A DNA stretch of 64,000 bases, from contig NZ_JAMFLX010000003.1 in the NCBI RefSeq assembly GCF_023502345.1, positions 1-64,000 of the forward strand, given 5' to 3'. A program made the translations under genes and the position numbers. This document shows positions 16,572 to 26,355 of the stretch, piece after piece (position 1 is the stretch's first letter; every line of letters starts with the position of its first letter). The notes below the pieces were generated by a model, which worked only from the letters and a program-made list of their open reading frames with translations, did no database searches and was not told the origin of the DNA. Source of the DNA: Parendozoicomonas callyspongiae (GTDB taxonomy: Bacteria > Pseudomonadota > Gammaproteobacteria > Pseudomonadales > Endozoicomonadaceae).

Positions 16572-17888
16572 ATGAATGCAGTTGTTGTCGCTGTTGTTAT
16601 CATGCTCGGGCTCAGTCTCGCCCGGGTGAATGTGGTTTTAGCCCTATTTATGGGGGCCATCGTTGGGGGAGTGACCGGGGGCCTGGGAGCCCTTGGCAGT
16701 CTTGAGTCTTTTGGGAGCGGATTGGGCAATGGTGCCAGTATCGCTCTGAGCTATGCGCTGCTGGGTGCCTTTGCCATGGCAATTTCCCGTTCCGGTATTC
16801 CTGATTATCTTGCCGGTAAGATCATCACCATCATCCATAACAGCAAAGGTGGTGGTAACAAGGTTAAGTACAACCTGCTGCTGTGCATTATCCTGATGGC
16901 TGTGGCATCTCAGAACCTTGTGCCCGTACACATCGCCTTTATCCCAATCCTGATTCCACCTCTGCTGGCAGCGTTCAGCCGCCTGAAGCTTGATCGTCGC
17001 CTGGTAGCCTGCTGTCTGACCTTCGGCCTGACCGCGACCTACATGCTGCTGCCTGTTGGCTTCGGTAATATCTACATGATCGAGATCCTGGCCAACAATC
17101 TGCGTACCAACGGTCTGGAAATTTCCAACAGCGTTATGCCACAGGCGATGATGATCCCGGTTGGCGGCATGTTTCTCGGTCTTCTGGTTGCCGTGTTCTG
17201 GACCTACCGTAATCCCCGCGATTACCGTGAAACCGAGTCCAAGACCATCAACCCTGAAAATGTGGCCCTGCCAACAACCAAGCTGATCGGCATTGCCGCT
17301 GGTATCGGAATCTCTCTGGCAGCACAGCTGTGGAGCGGCTCCATGAGCCTGGGTGCCCTGGCTGGCTGTCTGACCCTGATCGCGACTGGTGTCATTAACT
17401 ACAAGGAAGCAGACGAAGTCTTCGTCTCAGGCATGAAGATGATGGCTTACTGTGGCTTTATCATGATTTCTGCGGCCGGTTTCGCCGAAGTTATGCGTGC
17501 CACTGGCGATGTAAACACTCTGGTTTCCTCCATCAGCGAACTGTTCGCCGGTAACACCTCTCTCGGTGTGCTGATGATGCTGATTGTTGGCCTGCTGATC
17601 ACCATGGGTATTGGCTCATCCTTCTCCACTGTGCCCATCATCGCCACTCTGTACGTTCCTCTGGGTATGGAAATGGGTCTTTCTGCTCTGGCTATTGCGG
17701 CACTGGTTGGTACTGCAGGTGCCCTTGGTGACGCAGGTTCTCCAGCCTCTGACTCTACCATTGGCCCCACCGCAGGTCTGAACGTTGATGGCCAGCACGA
17801 TCACATCCGTGACTCCGTACTGCCGACCTTCATTCACTACAATATCCCGCTGGTTCTGTTTGGCTGGCTGGCTGTGATGGTTCTCTGA
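16572..17888 (+). CDS. YuiF-type Na+/H+ antiporter family permease, probable histidine transporter
   Basis: This 438-residue membrane protein has about 11-12 hydrophobic helices. It resembles the Na+/H+ antiporter family permeases of the YuiF group: GSSFSTVPIIATLYVP and GDAGSPASDSTIGPTAGLNVDGQHDHI near the C-terminus are typical. Members in Gram-positive bacteria have been linked, from memory, to histidine-responsive T-boxes and proposed as histidine transporters. The His-rich leader peptide upstream here points the same way, so histidine uptake is the leading inference; cation/proton exchange is the alternative. ATG at 16572 follows a weak ACAGG site. Confidence 0.82.
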   Translation: MNAVVVAVVIMLGLSLARVNVVLALFMGAIVGGVTGGLGALGSLESFGSGLGNGASIALSYALLGAFAMAISRSGIPDYLAGKIITIIHNSKGGGNKVKYNLLLCIILMAVASQNLVPVHIAFIPILIPPLLAAFSRLKLDRRLVACCLTFGLTATYMLLPVGFGNIYMIEILANNLRTNGLEISNSVMPQAMMIPVGGMFLGLLVAVFWTYRNPRDYRETESKTINPENVALPTTKLIGIAAGIGISLAAQLWSGSMSLGALAGCLTLIATGVINYKEADEVFVSGMKMMAYCGFIMISAAGFAEVMRATGDVNTLVSSISELFAGNTSLGVLMMLIVGLLITMGIGSSFSTVPIIATLYVPLGMEMGLSALAIAALVGTAGALGDAGSPASDSTIGPTAGLNVDGQHDHIRDSVLPTFIHYNIPLVLFGWLAVMVL

Positions 17889-18259
17889 TTACGGGAACGA
17901 GCATTTCAGGTCAGTTATGGCTGGCCTGAGATTAAGCTAAGTGATGAGTAAATCGAGAGGGAAAAGGCGGAAAAAGAGGAGATAAGTTCAAGGGTTATCT
18001 ATCTCAATATATGTGCACTTTTTCTCCCTCGCAATGCTCAACAGCACAATTCTGAAAAATAATAAAAAAATAACTTTCCAAGCCTTATTTTCACTTGCTC
18101 TTCTCTTTTTTATCACCCAATAATCAAAACAGGTCTGCTTAAAACGACAATTCAGTCGGCAGGCCGGGTGATCCTGACAAGATCATAACGCAGCCCACCG
18201 GCACTTAAGGTTTACCGACCTGCCGGCGCCGGTGGCGTAAAGGGAACAAGGAGAAGCCC
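17889..18259. other. intergenic region before phoH-like gene
   Basis: No gene is seen in these 371 bases. Just after the permease there is an imperfect stem CAGGTCAG / CTGGCCTG (17916-17937) that may act as a weak terminator. An A/T-rich stretch follows (about 18050-18130), likely to hold the promoter. A G/C-rich dyad CACCGGC / GCCGGTG lies at about 18197-18233, just ahead of the AAGGAG ribosome binding site of the PIN-PhoH gene. Confidence 0.4.
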
Positions 18260-19678
18260 ATGCATGATGCAGTGACGCTGGAGCCTATTCAGACGCCTCG
18301 CCGCACCACTTATGTACTTGACAGTAATGTCCTCATCCACGATCCCAACTCGATACTGAACTTTGAAGAACACCAAGTCCTGATCCCAATCACAGTCCTG
18401 GAGGAGTTAGACAACCTAAAGAACGGAAAACAGACAATAGCTGCCGACTGTCGTCAGGCTATTCGCCAGATTGACCGTATCGTCGGTTCAGCAACACCGG
18501 AAGAGATTGAGAAGGGAGTTCCCATCCGCCGGGCCGACAAAGCGCCTCCATTGGGAACGTTGTCCATCAAAATGCACAGCACACCTTCTAATGTCACTAT
18601 GTTACCCACCGATCTCAATGACAACCGCATAATCAACGACATCTGCCAACTACGTCAGCAGAACCCTGATGACGACTTTGTTCTTGTCACCAAAGACATC
18701 AACATGCGCCTGAAGGCCCGTGGCTGCGGGATCATGGCAGAGGACTATCACAACGACCAGCAGATCTCAGATGTTCGTCTGCTCAGCAAGGGATTTCTGG
18801 AGCTGGACGGCAGTCTCTGGGACAGGGTCAGCGATGTAAAAACCACGCAACATAACGGAAGAACACTGCACTCATTGCCACGACTTACTCAGGAGCTAGC
18901 AGAGGAGCTTGGGGAACCTGGCATAAATGAGTTCATTATCGATCAACAGGGTTTTGTCGGCCGTGTTACCGAGGTGTCTGAAGGAACAGTCACCCTTGAA
19001 CATATGGATCGTGAGGCTCTGCTCAATCGTAAAGCATGGGGTCTGCAGCCACTGGATATCTATCAGGCACTGGCGCTGAACCTGCTGCTGAATCCTGACA
19101 TTCAACTGGTCAACCTGAATGGTCCGGCAGGATCCGGTAAAACTATTCTGGCACTGGCTGCAGCCATTGAGATGACCGTGGCTGACCAGCAGTATCGCCG
19201 CATTATTGCAACCCGAAGCACAAGAGGACTGGACGAAGATATCGGCTACCTGCCTGGTACAGAAGCCGAGAAAATGGAACCCTGGCTGGGTGCCATCACT
19301 GACAACCTGGAGGCCCTGCACAGTGATGATGAAAGCACCCGCAGCAGTGTGGATTACATCCTCGACCGGGTACCCATTCAGTTCAAATCACTGAACTATA
19401 TCCGTGGCCGCAGTTTCCAGCACAGTCTGATTATTATCGACGAGTGCCAGAACCTGACACCACACCAGATGAAAACCATCATCACCCGAGCCGGCTATGG
19501 CAGTAAGGTTATCTGCCTTGGAAACCTGGCCCAGATTGATACGCCTTATCTCAATCCTGCCAGCTCCGGTCTCACCTACCTCACCCAGAGGTTCAGACAA
19601 TTTGAGTATGGCGGCATGGTACAACTGGAGGGTGTACCCCGCTCAGAACTCGCAGCATTTGCTGAAGCCAACCTGTAA
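18260..19678 (+). CDS. PIN domain-PhoH family ATPase
   Basis: This 472-residue protein fuses an N-terminal PIN nuclease domain (about residues 15-150, acidic residues in YVLDSNVLIHD and VTKDINMRLKARG) to a C-terminal PhoH ATPase domain. Walker A is GPAGSGKT at residues 288-295 and Walker B is LIIIDECQN. Such PIN-PhoH (PhoH2/YlaK-like) proteins are proposed to be RNA-unwinding ribonucleases; the cellular role in gammaproteobacteria is unsettled. AAGGAGAAGCCC precedes ATG at 18260. It stands alone with a terminator behind it. Confidence 0.9.
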   Translation: MHDAVTLEPIQTPRRTTYVLDSNVLIHDPNSILNFEEHQVLIPITVLEELDNLKNGKQTIAADCRQAIRQIDRIVGSATPEEIEKGVPIRRADKAPPLGTLSIKMHSTPSNVTMLPTDLNDNRIINDICQLRQQNPDDDFVLVTKDINMRLKARGCGIMAEDYHNDQQISDVRLLSKGFLELDGSLWDRVSDVKTTQHNGRTLHSLPRLTQELAEELGEPGINEFIIDQQGFVGRVTEVSEGTVTLEHMDREALLNRKAWGLQPLDIYQALALNLLLNPDIQLVNLNGPAGSGKTILALAAAIEMTVADQQYRRIIATRSTRGLDEDIGYLPGTEAEKMEPWLGAITDNLEALHSDDESTRSSVDYILDRVPIQFKSLNYIRGRSFQHSLIIIDECQNLTPHQMKTIITRAGYGSKVICLGNLAQIDTPYLNPASSGLTYLTQRFRQFEYGGMVQLEGVPRSELAAFAEANL

Positions 19679-19698
19679 AACCTGAGTGACTTTGGAGG

Positions 19699-19728
19699 AA
19701 ACCGGATACAAAACTGTATCCGGTTTTA
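19699..19728 (+). terminator. rho-independent terminator after PIN-PhoH gene
   Basis: AAACCGGATACA and TGTATCCGGTTT form a perfect 12-base stem around a 4-base loop, running into TTTTAAT, 20 bases past the stop codon. Confidence 0.85.
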
Positions 19729-19805
19729 ATATTGGATTTGCTTAAACCCCGTCTTGGTCTTTTCTTACTCCCCCTATCTCTTCACAGATATGAGTATTTC
19801 AGACC

Positions 19806-20960
19806 ATGCATGCTTTTGCCTTCGAGGTCATCGCAAGAATCTTACCCGCCGTTTGTTTCTTCTGCTCTTTGATATTTATTCCACAGGTTGACGCTCACAC
19901 TCCGGAAAGCCTGATATCAGGACTAAAAGCTGGCACTCTGACTCTCGGAGAAATCAATGACCATCTGGCTCGGTCTGATATTACTCCAGACTTTGAAGAT
20001 CAGGTCCACAGTCGGCTAAAAGCCCATTTCAGCGCTAACAACTTCAACTTTATCGGTCTCAATCGTACCTTGCGGGATGCTGCTGATAAGCAGATTACTC
20101 TGGATCAGGTTCTCAATGCACAACCGGCAAAAACAGGGTACCGGCAACACTCCAAAACCAACCTGCCAGCAACCAGCGATCAGCCATCAGCTATACCGTT
20201 TAAAGTTCCCGTTTCTGAGCCCCCGTTCAGCAACAGTGGGAAAATTGTGATGCGTCAGGGTGATAACATTATTTTCTGCACAGCTCATCTGATTGCTCCC
20301 GGATTTCTTCTGACCGCTGCTCACTGTTTTGGAGGTGATTACGATATCTCACAGCTGGTCTGGTACCAGGCCTTTGATCAGGGAACATTCACCAACGCGA
20401 TCAAACCGCTCTGGATCGCCCATAACAAGAACTACGACCGGGCGATCACAAATGCTGAGAGCACTATTATCCAGCCAACAAGGCAAGAAGAAGCAAATGC
20501 AGTTGATGCTGGATTCGATTACGTTCTGTTTGGTATTCCCCAGGACAACACGCAAAGTCAGGGAAACCCTATTCAGTGCTTTAACAGCGGCAACTCGAAC
20601 TGGGTATCACGCACCGGCCTGCAAATCGGATACGGTGCCACCTATGGTGGCAATAATGAGCTTTATGCAACCCACGTAACTATTAAGGACATTATCAAAG
20701 ACCCTGATGGCCCTCTGGCAGAACAGCTGGGAGTATGGATGACTCTGTATGATGGAATATCACTGGGAGAAGGAGCCAGTGGTGGCCCATTTCTGTTTTC
20801 AAATGCCAATGAAACAGAAATGGCCATCTCTGGCAGTTTAACCGGCAGTCTGACTTACGATGATGGGTCAACCTATCAGTTTGGTCCGACATTTTTGGCA
20901 GGCAGCAACTTTGCCCGCTTTATTGCTGCACACGGGATACCAGCGAGCGGATGCAAATAA
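19806..20960 (+). CDS. secreted trypsin-like serine protease (S1)
   Basis: This 384-residue protein has an N-terminal signal peptide (hydrophobic LPAVCFFCSLIFIP, cleavage likely after VDA near residue 30). A linker of about 110 residues is followed by a chymotrypsin-fold protease domain. The catalytic triad reads His173 in TAAHC, Asp238 in FDYVLF and Ser325 in GEGASGGPF. Cys158 and Cys174 are placed for the usual disulfide beside the active His. The linker may be a propeptide. Export and protein cleavage outside the cytoplasm are expected; the target is unknown. It is monocistronic, between two terminators. Confidence 0.85.
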   Translation: MHAFAFEVIARILPAVCFFCSLIFIPQVDAHTPESLISGLKAGTLTLGEINDHLARSDITPDFEDQVHSRLKAHFSANNFNFIGLNRTLRDAADKQITLDQVLNAQPAKTGYRQHSKTNLPATSDQPSAIPFKVPVSEPPFSNSGKIVMRQGDNIIFCTAHLIAPGFLLTAAHCFGGDYDISQLVWYQAFDQGTFTNAIKPLWIAHNKNYDRAITNAESTIIQPTRQEEANAVDAGFDYVLFGIPQDNTQSQGNPIQCFNSGNSNWVSRTGLQIGYGATYGGNNELYATHVTIKDIIKDPDGPLAEQLGVWMTLYDGISLGEGASGGPFLFSNANETEMAISGSLTGSLTYDDGSTYQFGPTFLAGSNFARFIAAHGIPASGCK

Positions 20961-20964
20961 GAAA

Positions 20965-20995
20965 AGAAAGCAGGCCTTGGTCTGCTTTCTTTTTC
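20965..20995. terminator. bidirectional terminator between protease and acyl-CoA synthetase genes
   Basis: AGAAAGCAG (20965-20973) and CTGCTTTCT (20982-20990) form a 9-base stem with TTTTTC after it on the plus strand and an A-rich flank before it, serving the convergent genes. Confidence 0.8.
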
Positions 20996-21016
20996 AAACA
21001 ATACTTACTTAAATAC

Positions 21017-22822
21017 TTAACGGCGGCCAGGATACATAGCTTCAATTTCTTTCTTGAAGCGCTCCATAATCACCTTTCGGCGCAGCTTCAGCGTTGGTGT
21101 AATTTCACCAAGCTCCAGAGAAAATTCTCTGGACAGAAGGGTGAACTTTTTCACCTGTTCAAACCGCGCCAGTTCTTTCTGCAGCTTTCCAAGTCGCTCG
21201 TTGAATAGTTCCTGAATCTGGCTGTCGCGAATCAATTCCATGCGATTTTCGAATTCCACACCAATGGATTTAGCATACTCTTCTAAAGCTTCGAATGCAG
21301 GAACTATAAGCGCTGAAACATATTTTCTGGTATCAGCAACAATCGCCACCTGTTCGACAAAGTGATCACGAATCAAGGTGCTTTCCACCAGCTGAGGAGC
21401 AATATATTTACCACCGGATGTTTTCATCAGTTCTTTCAGGCGCTCTGTCATGATGATATTGCCATCATCATCGAGATGGCCGGCATCGCCAGTACGGAAC
21501 CAGCCATCTTCGGTAAACGCTTCAGCCGTTGCTTCAGGTTTGTTGTAGTAACCCCGCATAATGGTTTCAGACTTAACCTGAATCTCATCCTTCTCGCCAA
21601 TACGTACCTGAATGGCCGGCAGAGGTTTACCCATAGTGCCAAAGCGATAGCCTTCATCCTGATAACAGGAAACCGTAGCTGTTGTTTCACTCAGGCCATA
21701 GCCGTATTTCAGGTGAATCCCGATAGACTGGAAGAACAGATTGATATCATCATCCAGCCGCGCACCCGAACAGGGCAGGAAACGGGTTCGTCCACCAAGA
21801 GCCATCCGCAGCCTGGAAAACACCAACTTATCTGCCAGGGCATGGGATGCTTTCAAATACAGGCCTGGCTGCTTTCCTGATTGAATCGTTTTGAAGCACT
21901 TCTCACCAACACCGACAGCCCAGTAGAACAGTTTTTTCTTGGACTCAGGGGCTGCTTCAACCTTGGAAAGAATGGCTGTGTGCATCTTTTCATAAAGGCG
22001 CGGGACAGCACACATTACGGTTGGCTTAACCTGGGGCAAAATATCTTTGATATCGTTCTGATCGCGCATGTAAACGTTGGTTGCGCCACGATAGAGAACG
22101 TAAAAGGTCCAGGCACGCTCAAAAATATGGCTCAGTGGCAGGAAAGAAATCGAGATATCATCTTCAGTCAACGCAAGCCGTTCATCATGCTGGCTCACTG
22201 CCGCTGCGAAGTTCTGATAATCCAGCATCACCCCTTTGGGTTCCCCGGTTGTTCCGGATGTGTAGATCAGGGTGACCAGATCGGTCATATCCAGATTTTC
22301 GAGTCGTTGTTCCAGTTCAACCTGCTCAGCCCGCCCTCCATGGGCCTGGATAAAGTTATCCAGGTAGCAGGCTTTTTCGATTCCTCTGAGATCAATGCTG
22401 CGATCAATAGCGACGATGCGTTCCAGTAACTCATAATCACCAGCAGCTTCCAGGGCAGAATCAAACTGCTCCTGCTCACCAACAAACAGAATACGAATAC
22501 CAGCATCCCGAAGGATATAAGAAACCTGTTTGGCAGTATTCGTAGGATAAATCGGTACAGTGACAGCCCGGGAGAAAAGAATGGCCAGGTCGGTAATGGT
22601 CCATTCCGGCATGTTCCGGGAGCAGATGGCCACTTTATCCTGAACCTGCACACCAGCGGCAATCAGGGCCAGAGCCAGTTCTTCCACCCTGCGACCCAGT
22701 TCGGTCCAGCTGATATCCTGACCTTCTTCCGGATTGGCATAGCGCAGAGCTACACGGTCACGATATTTGCCAACATGTTTCCGCAGCAGGTTAACCAAGT
22801 GAAAGCTGAATTCTTGTGTCAT
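21017..22822 (-). CDS. long-chain acyl-CoA synthetase (AMP-forming)
   Basis: This 601-residue enzyme of the ANL superfamily shows the AMP/ATP-binding signature TLIYTSGTTGEPKGVML near residue 190, a YGLSETTATV motif near 385, the WFRTGDAGHLDDDG hinge region near 450, and a C-terminal lid with a Lys-rich LKLRRK stretch. It resembles FAA1/FadD15-type long-chain fatty-acid ligases, which activate fatty acids to acyl-CoA using ATP. The exact chain length is not readable. It has no operon partner. ATG at 22820-22822 lies upstream of MTQEFSFHLVNLL, as usual for the family. Confidence 0.9.
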   Translation of the reverse strand: MTQEFSFHLVNLLRKHVGKYRDRVALRYANPEEGQDISWTELGRRVEELALALIAAGVQVQDKVAICSRNMPEWTITDLAILFSRAVTVPIYPTNTAKQVSYILRDAGIRILFVGEQEQFDSALEAAGDYELLERIVAIDRSIDLRGIEKACYLDNFIQAHGGRAEQVELEQRLENLDMTDLVTLIYTSGTTGEPKGVMLDYQNFAAAVSQHDERLALTEDDISISFLPLSHIFERAWTFYVLYRGATNVYMRDQNDIKDILPQVKPTVMCAVPRLYEKMHTAILSKVEAAPESKKKLFYWAVGVGEKCFKTIQSGKQPGLYLKASHALADKLVFSRLRMALGGRTRFLPCSGARLDDDINLFFQSIGIHLKYGYGLSETTATVSCYQDEGYRFGTMGKPLPAIQVRIGEKDEIQVKSETIMRGYYNKPEATAEAFTEDGWFRTGDAGHLDDDGNIIMTERLKELMKTSGGKYIAPQLVESTLIRDHFVEQVAIVADTRKYVSALIVPAFEALEEYAKSIGVEFENRMELIRDSQIQELFNERLGKLQKELARFEQVKKFTLLSREFSLELGEITPTLKLRRKVIMERFKKEIEAMYPGRR

Positions 22823-23083
22823 GGGGAATGGACAACTTCTTTGGAGAGTGTAAGTGGTTATGAAAAAAAACGGTTTACACGATGCGTGTGAACCACTATC
22901 ACAACCAGTAGCTTTACCAAAGTCTCCCCTTATGGTGATTACAGGTCAATAAGGTATGTCACCTGCGGAAACAAAAATAAACAATAAGATTAGCTGGTTT
23001 AGCAGAGCTGCGGACAATACTATTGGTTATCTGAAGATGGCTTTACAAATAGCTATCAATAAATTAGAGGAAAGGAGCAAAAA

Positions 23084-23860
23084 GTGCTGATTATTATTTC
23101 TCCTGCCAAGACTCTGGATTATGAAACTGCTCCAGTCACTGATATCAATACACAACCGGATTTCCTGAAACATTCACAGGAACTCATTAAACAGTTGAAA
23201 GAACTCTCTCCAACCGAGATTGGCAAGTTGATGAGCATCAGTGACAAACTGGCAGGCCTGAATGCGGCACGCTACGAAGCTTGGAAGAAACCGTTTAATA
23301 ACAAGAACGCCAAGCAGGCAGTTCTGGCTTTTAAAGGTGATGTCTACACCGGTCTTGATGCAGAAACACTCACAGAGAAAGGCTTCCAGTTTGCCCAGGA
23401 ACATCTGCGGATTCTGAGTGGCCTGTATGGTCTTTTACGACCACTTGATCTGATGCAGGCTTATCGCCTGGAGATGGGAACCAAGTTTGCGAATAACCGG
23501 GGGAAAGACCTTTACGCTTTCTGGGGTGATATTATTACCGATGCCTTGAATGCCGAACTGGAACAGCAGGGTGATAATGTTCTGGTTAACTTGGCTTCCA
23601 ATGAATATTTCAAGAGCATCAAGTCCAAACAGCTGAATGCCGATATCATCACACCAGTTTTCAAAGATCTAAAAAACGGGCAGTACAAAATCATCAGCTT
23701 CTATGCCAAGAAAGCCCGGGGACTGATGACCCGTTACATCATCGACAAGAAAATTACCAAACCTGCCTCTATCAAGAAATTTAATTATGCTGGCTATAGC
23801 TTTAACCCGGAGATGAGCGATAACAAACAGTGGGTATTTACAAGAGACCAGGCAGAGTAG
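23084..23860 (+). CDS. yaaA: peroxide stress protein YaaA
   Basis: This 258-residue member of the UPF0246/YaaA family has the family's opening [14 protein letters not shown], a central [22 protein letters not shown] and the C-terminal [10 protein letters not shown] and FNYAGY segments. In E. coli YaaA limits iron-driven DNA and protein damage during hydrogen peroxide stress and binds DNA. The start is GTG at 23084 with AGGAAAGGAG about 7 bases upstream. The gene is alone; the 260 bases before it hold no other gene. Confidence 0.95.
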   Translation: MLIIISPAKTLDYETAPVTDINTQPDFLKHSQELIKQLKELSPTEIGKLMSISDKLAGLNAARYEAWKKPFNNKNAKQAVLAFKGDVYTGLDAETLTEKGFQFAQEHLRILSGLYGLLRPLDLMQAYRLEMGTKFANNRGKDLYAFWGDIITDALNAELEQQGDNVLVNLASNEYFKSIKSKQLNADIITPVFKDLKNGQYKIISFYAKKARGLMTRYIIDKKITKPASIKKFNYAGYSFNPEMSDNKQWVFTRDQAE

Positions 23861-24027
23861 CCGTAATACTATACCGACTCATCAATAAAGACATGCTGAT
23901 TGCTGCCGGATTTGAAGCCAGTCCTGCATTGTAGCTTTCCGCCCGGCACGCATCGCTCATTCAGATCTTATTGATATTTCATTCTGACATACCCTGCGAT
24001 AAGGACTTGTCCTCCTCAATACGGGCT

Positions 24028-24729
24028 CTACTCCCGGACAGGCTTTCGGGACTGTTTGGGAGCTGTAAGCCTGGGAAGAGACATATTGCAGTAAATGGCA
24101 AGAAGACGAAGGCAAAAAACAACACAGGCACACGCAATTGCAACCACAGAGCGGGCAATACCGACATCCTGCATAACAATATAAAACAGCCCGCCAGCAA
24201 TGGCAGCTGTTGCGTAAATCTCACTTCGAAGCACCATAGGAACGCGTCCAGCCAGAATATCCCGGATCAAACCACCTCCGGCACCGGTTAAAACTCCCAT
24301 CATGACAGCAGTCATGGGAGGAACTCCAAACCGAAGAGCTTTTTCGATGCCAATCACAGTAAACACACCCAGCCCAAGTGCGTCAGATACCAGAAGGATC
24401 GCACGAGTCTGATCCCACCAGCGTCGGCCAAACAGAGTTAAAGCCGTCGATAGGAAGATAATGGCCAGATAGGACGTATCATGCACCCAGAACACTGGCA
24501 TACTGCCCAGAGTAAAGTCTCGGATCGTCCCGCCACCCACGGCCGTGACGAACGCCAGAACCAGGGCACCAAAAATATCGAGGTTTCTTCGGGCAGCAAC
24601 CATTGCCCCGGTTGCGGCAAAGACCCCTGTTCCCAACAAGTCGAGAAAATTCAAAAGCATTATTAAAACAATCCAGAACACAATGATTGCTGATGACACA
24701 AACCATATAAGGAACTGATATCCGTTCAC
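24028..24729 (-). CDS. TRIC family cation channel (YicG-like, UPF0126)
   Basis: This 233-residue membrane protein of about seven helices has the two-fold UPF0126/TRIC repeat. The paired motifs GGGTIRDFTLG and GGGLIRDILAGRVP mark each half. Family members are trimeric monovalent-cation channels in the inner membrane. The longest frame starts with GTG at 24727-24729. An internal ATG at 24658-24660 (MLLNFLDLLGTG) matches the usual start point of the family better, but neither has a strong ribosome binding site, so the N-terminus is uncertain. Confidence 0.88.
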   Translation of the reverse strand: MNGYQFLIWFVSSAIIVFWIVLIMLLNFLDLLGTGVFAATGAMVAARRNLDIFGALVLAFVTAVGGGTIRDFTLGSMPVFWVHDTSYLAIIFLSTALTLFGRRWWDQTRAILLVSDALGLGVFTVIGIEKALRFGVPPMTAVMMGVLTGAGGGLIRDILAGRVPMVLRSEIYATAAIAGGLFYIVMQDVGIARSVVAIACACVVFCLRLLAIYCNMSLPRLTAPKQSRKPVRE

Positions 24730-24996
24730 TTCATATTGCGAACAACCAGTCTTTTACTATTTACAGCTCACTTAAGGTTTAACTACAGGTCTTTGGAGTT
24801 ATTGCATTTATTTCGGTTTAAAACTGCAAGACCAGTTTTCGAATCGGTAATTTTATTGATCTACGACAGTTTTTAAAAGAGGAAAAAGTAAATAGACTGC
24901 AAATAGACAATTTCGATAATGATTGAACAATAACAAATAAGCGCACTGAACTTTTTGATTGTTACTTCTCTAAAAATTAAGAATTAGGGTAGCGTT
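24730..24996. other. A/T-rich divergent intergenic region
   Basis: This gap between the divergent channel and antiporter genes is A/T-rich and should hold both promoters. I see no gene, hairpin or repeat worth naming in it. Confidence 0.3.
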
Positions 24997-26235
24997 TTGA
25001 AAAAAGTCATTACTTTGTCCCTGCTGTTGCTTTTGGGCATAGCACTGTCGCAAATGCTCCCTCTCCATTTTGCCGAGGCTCACACTTTCTTTCAGCCGAT
25101 GGTCATGTATCTGACCATGACTGCGTTGTCATTTATCATGATCAATGTCGGTACAGAGTTTGAGATTGATAAGTCACACCTCTCCTCATACGCATGGGAT
25201 TATCTGGTTGCCATGACCGCAGCCACCCTGCCCTGGCTTTTTGTTGCTCTTTACTTTGTATTTGTCCTGTCGCCTTCCGGTGGATGGTTTGAATCCCAAA
25301 CCTGGAAGGAGATGCTTCTGCTGGGTCGTTTTGCTGCACCGACTTCAGCCGGTGTTCTCTTCACCATGCTGACGGCTGCAGGACTGGGTGCAACCTGGAT
25401 GTTCCACAAAGCCCGCACTCTTGCCATTTTTGACGACCTCGACACAGTTCTGCTGCTGGTTCCGTTAACCATTATGATGATTGGCCTCACTTGGCAGCTG
25501 GGTGTTATTCTGGCTGTGATGCTGATTATGCTTTTACTGGGATATGAGAACCTGCGTGCCTGGAGAATTCCCTGCACATGGCGCTGGCTTCTGCTTTATG
25601 CCTTTATTATCGCCACTGCCAGCAAGCTGATTCTGCTGGGTAGCCTGTTTATTGACCCTGCTACTCCTTTGCATATTGAAGTACTGCTTCCAGCCTTCCT
25701 GCTGGGTTGTGCTATAAAACCAGATCCAGAAGTTAATCATGAAAGCCCTGTCGAGCTCAAAGCCAGAGATATCATTGCAGCTATCTTTATGGTTCTTGTG
25801 GGGCTGAACATGCCCCATATCAACCTGATGACATCTGCCAGAGTAGATTCAGCAGCAGGGATGGAGCTGTCAACAATCTTTGGCCATGTGCTTGTGGTCA
25901 CTGTTATTTCCAATCTTGGAAAAATGTTTCCTCTCTTCTGTTACCGACAGGAAGCCTCCCTCAAAGAAAGGCTTGCTCTCAGTATTGGGCTTTTCCCGCG
26001 AGGTGAAGTTGGAGCTGGCGTAATAATGATCAGCCTAGGCTATGGAATTGGTGGAGATATCCTGACCATCGCCATGTTTTCGCTGACCTTGAACCTGTTC
26101 CTGACTGGTGCATTTATTTATGCCGTTCGCTGTCTGCTGATCAGTCATCCTGAACACACACAGAATGAATTGGCTAAAGGTGCTATGTCACCCATGATTA
26201 ACAGTTCATGCTACGAACAACAGAGGCCCGAGTAA
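24997..26235 (+). CDS. cation:proton antiporter (CPA2-like)
   Basis: This 412-residue protein has about 12 hydrophobic helices. A GTEFEID loop, a RFAAPTSAGVLFTML segment, the acidic pair AIFDDLDTVLLL in mid-protein and the late GLFPRGEVGAGVIMISLGYG stretch match the Na+/H+ exchanger family, in which paired Asp residues carry the ions. The direction and ion (Na+ or K+) are not readable. The start is TTG at 24997 after AGGGTAG; no better ATG is in frame. The first helix resembles a signal sequence and is likely retained as TM1. Confidence 0.82.
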   Translation: MKKVITLSLLLLLGIALSQMLPLHFAEAHTFFQPMVMYLTMTALSFIMINVGTEFEIDKSHLSSYAWDYLVAMTAATLPWLFVALYFVFVLSPSGGWFESQTWKEMLLLGRFAAPTSAGVLFTMLTAAGLGATWMFHKARTLAIFDDLDTVLLLVPLTIMMIGLTWQLGVILAVMLIMLLLGYENLRAWRIPCTWRWLLLYAFIIATASKLILLGSLFIDPATPLHIEVLLPAFLLGCAIKPDPEVNHESPVELKARDIIAAIFMVLVGLNMPHINLMTSARVDSAAGMELSTIFGHVLVVTVISNLGKMFPLFCYRQEASLKERLALSIGLFPRGEVGAGVIMISLGYGIGGDILTIAMFSLTLNLFLTGAFIYAVRCLLISHPEHTQNELAKGAMSPMINSSCYEQQRPE

Positions 26236-26270
26236 AAGCTTCTTAAAATTGCTATGCTCCCGTTAAACAG

Positions 26271-26330
26271 CCCCTGGTGAACCGAGCGAAGAAATGATTT
26301 CTTCATCAAATACCAACAAGACGCCAGGGG
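26271..26330 (+). promoter_or_regulatory. nested dyad in the folM-folE leader
   Basis: CCCCTGG (26271-26277) pairs with CCAGGGG (26324-26330). Inside it lies an exact palindrome, GAAGAAAT-g-ATTTCTTC, at 26288-26304. The structure is 25 bases upstream of folM. It could be an operator for a dimeric repressor or a structured RNA leader. It does not match the tetrahydrofolate riboswitch pattern as I know it. Confidence 0.45.
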
Positions 26331-26355
26331 TTAATGTCTCACAGGAGATACCAGC

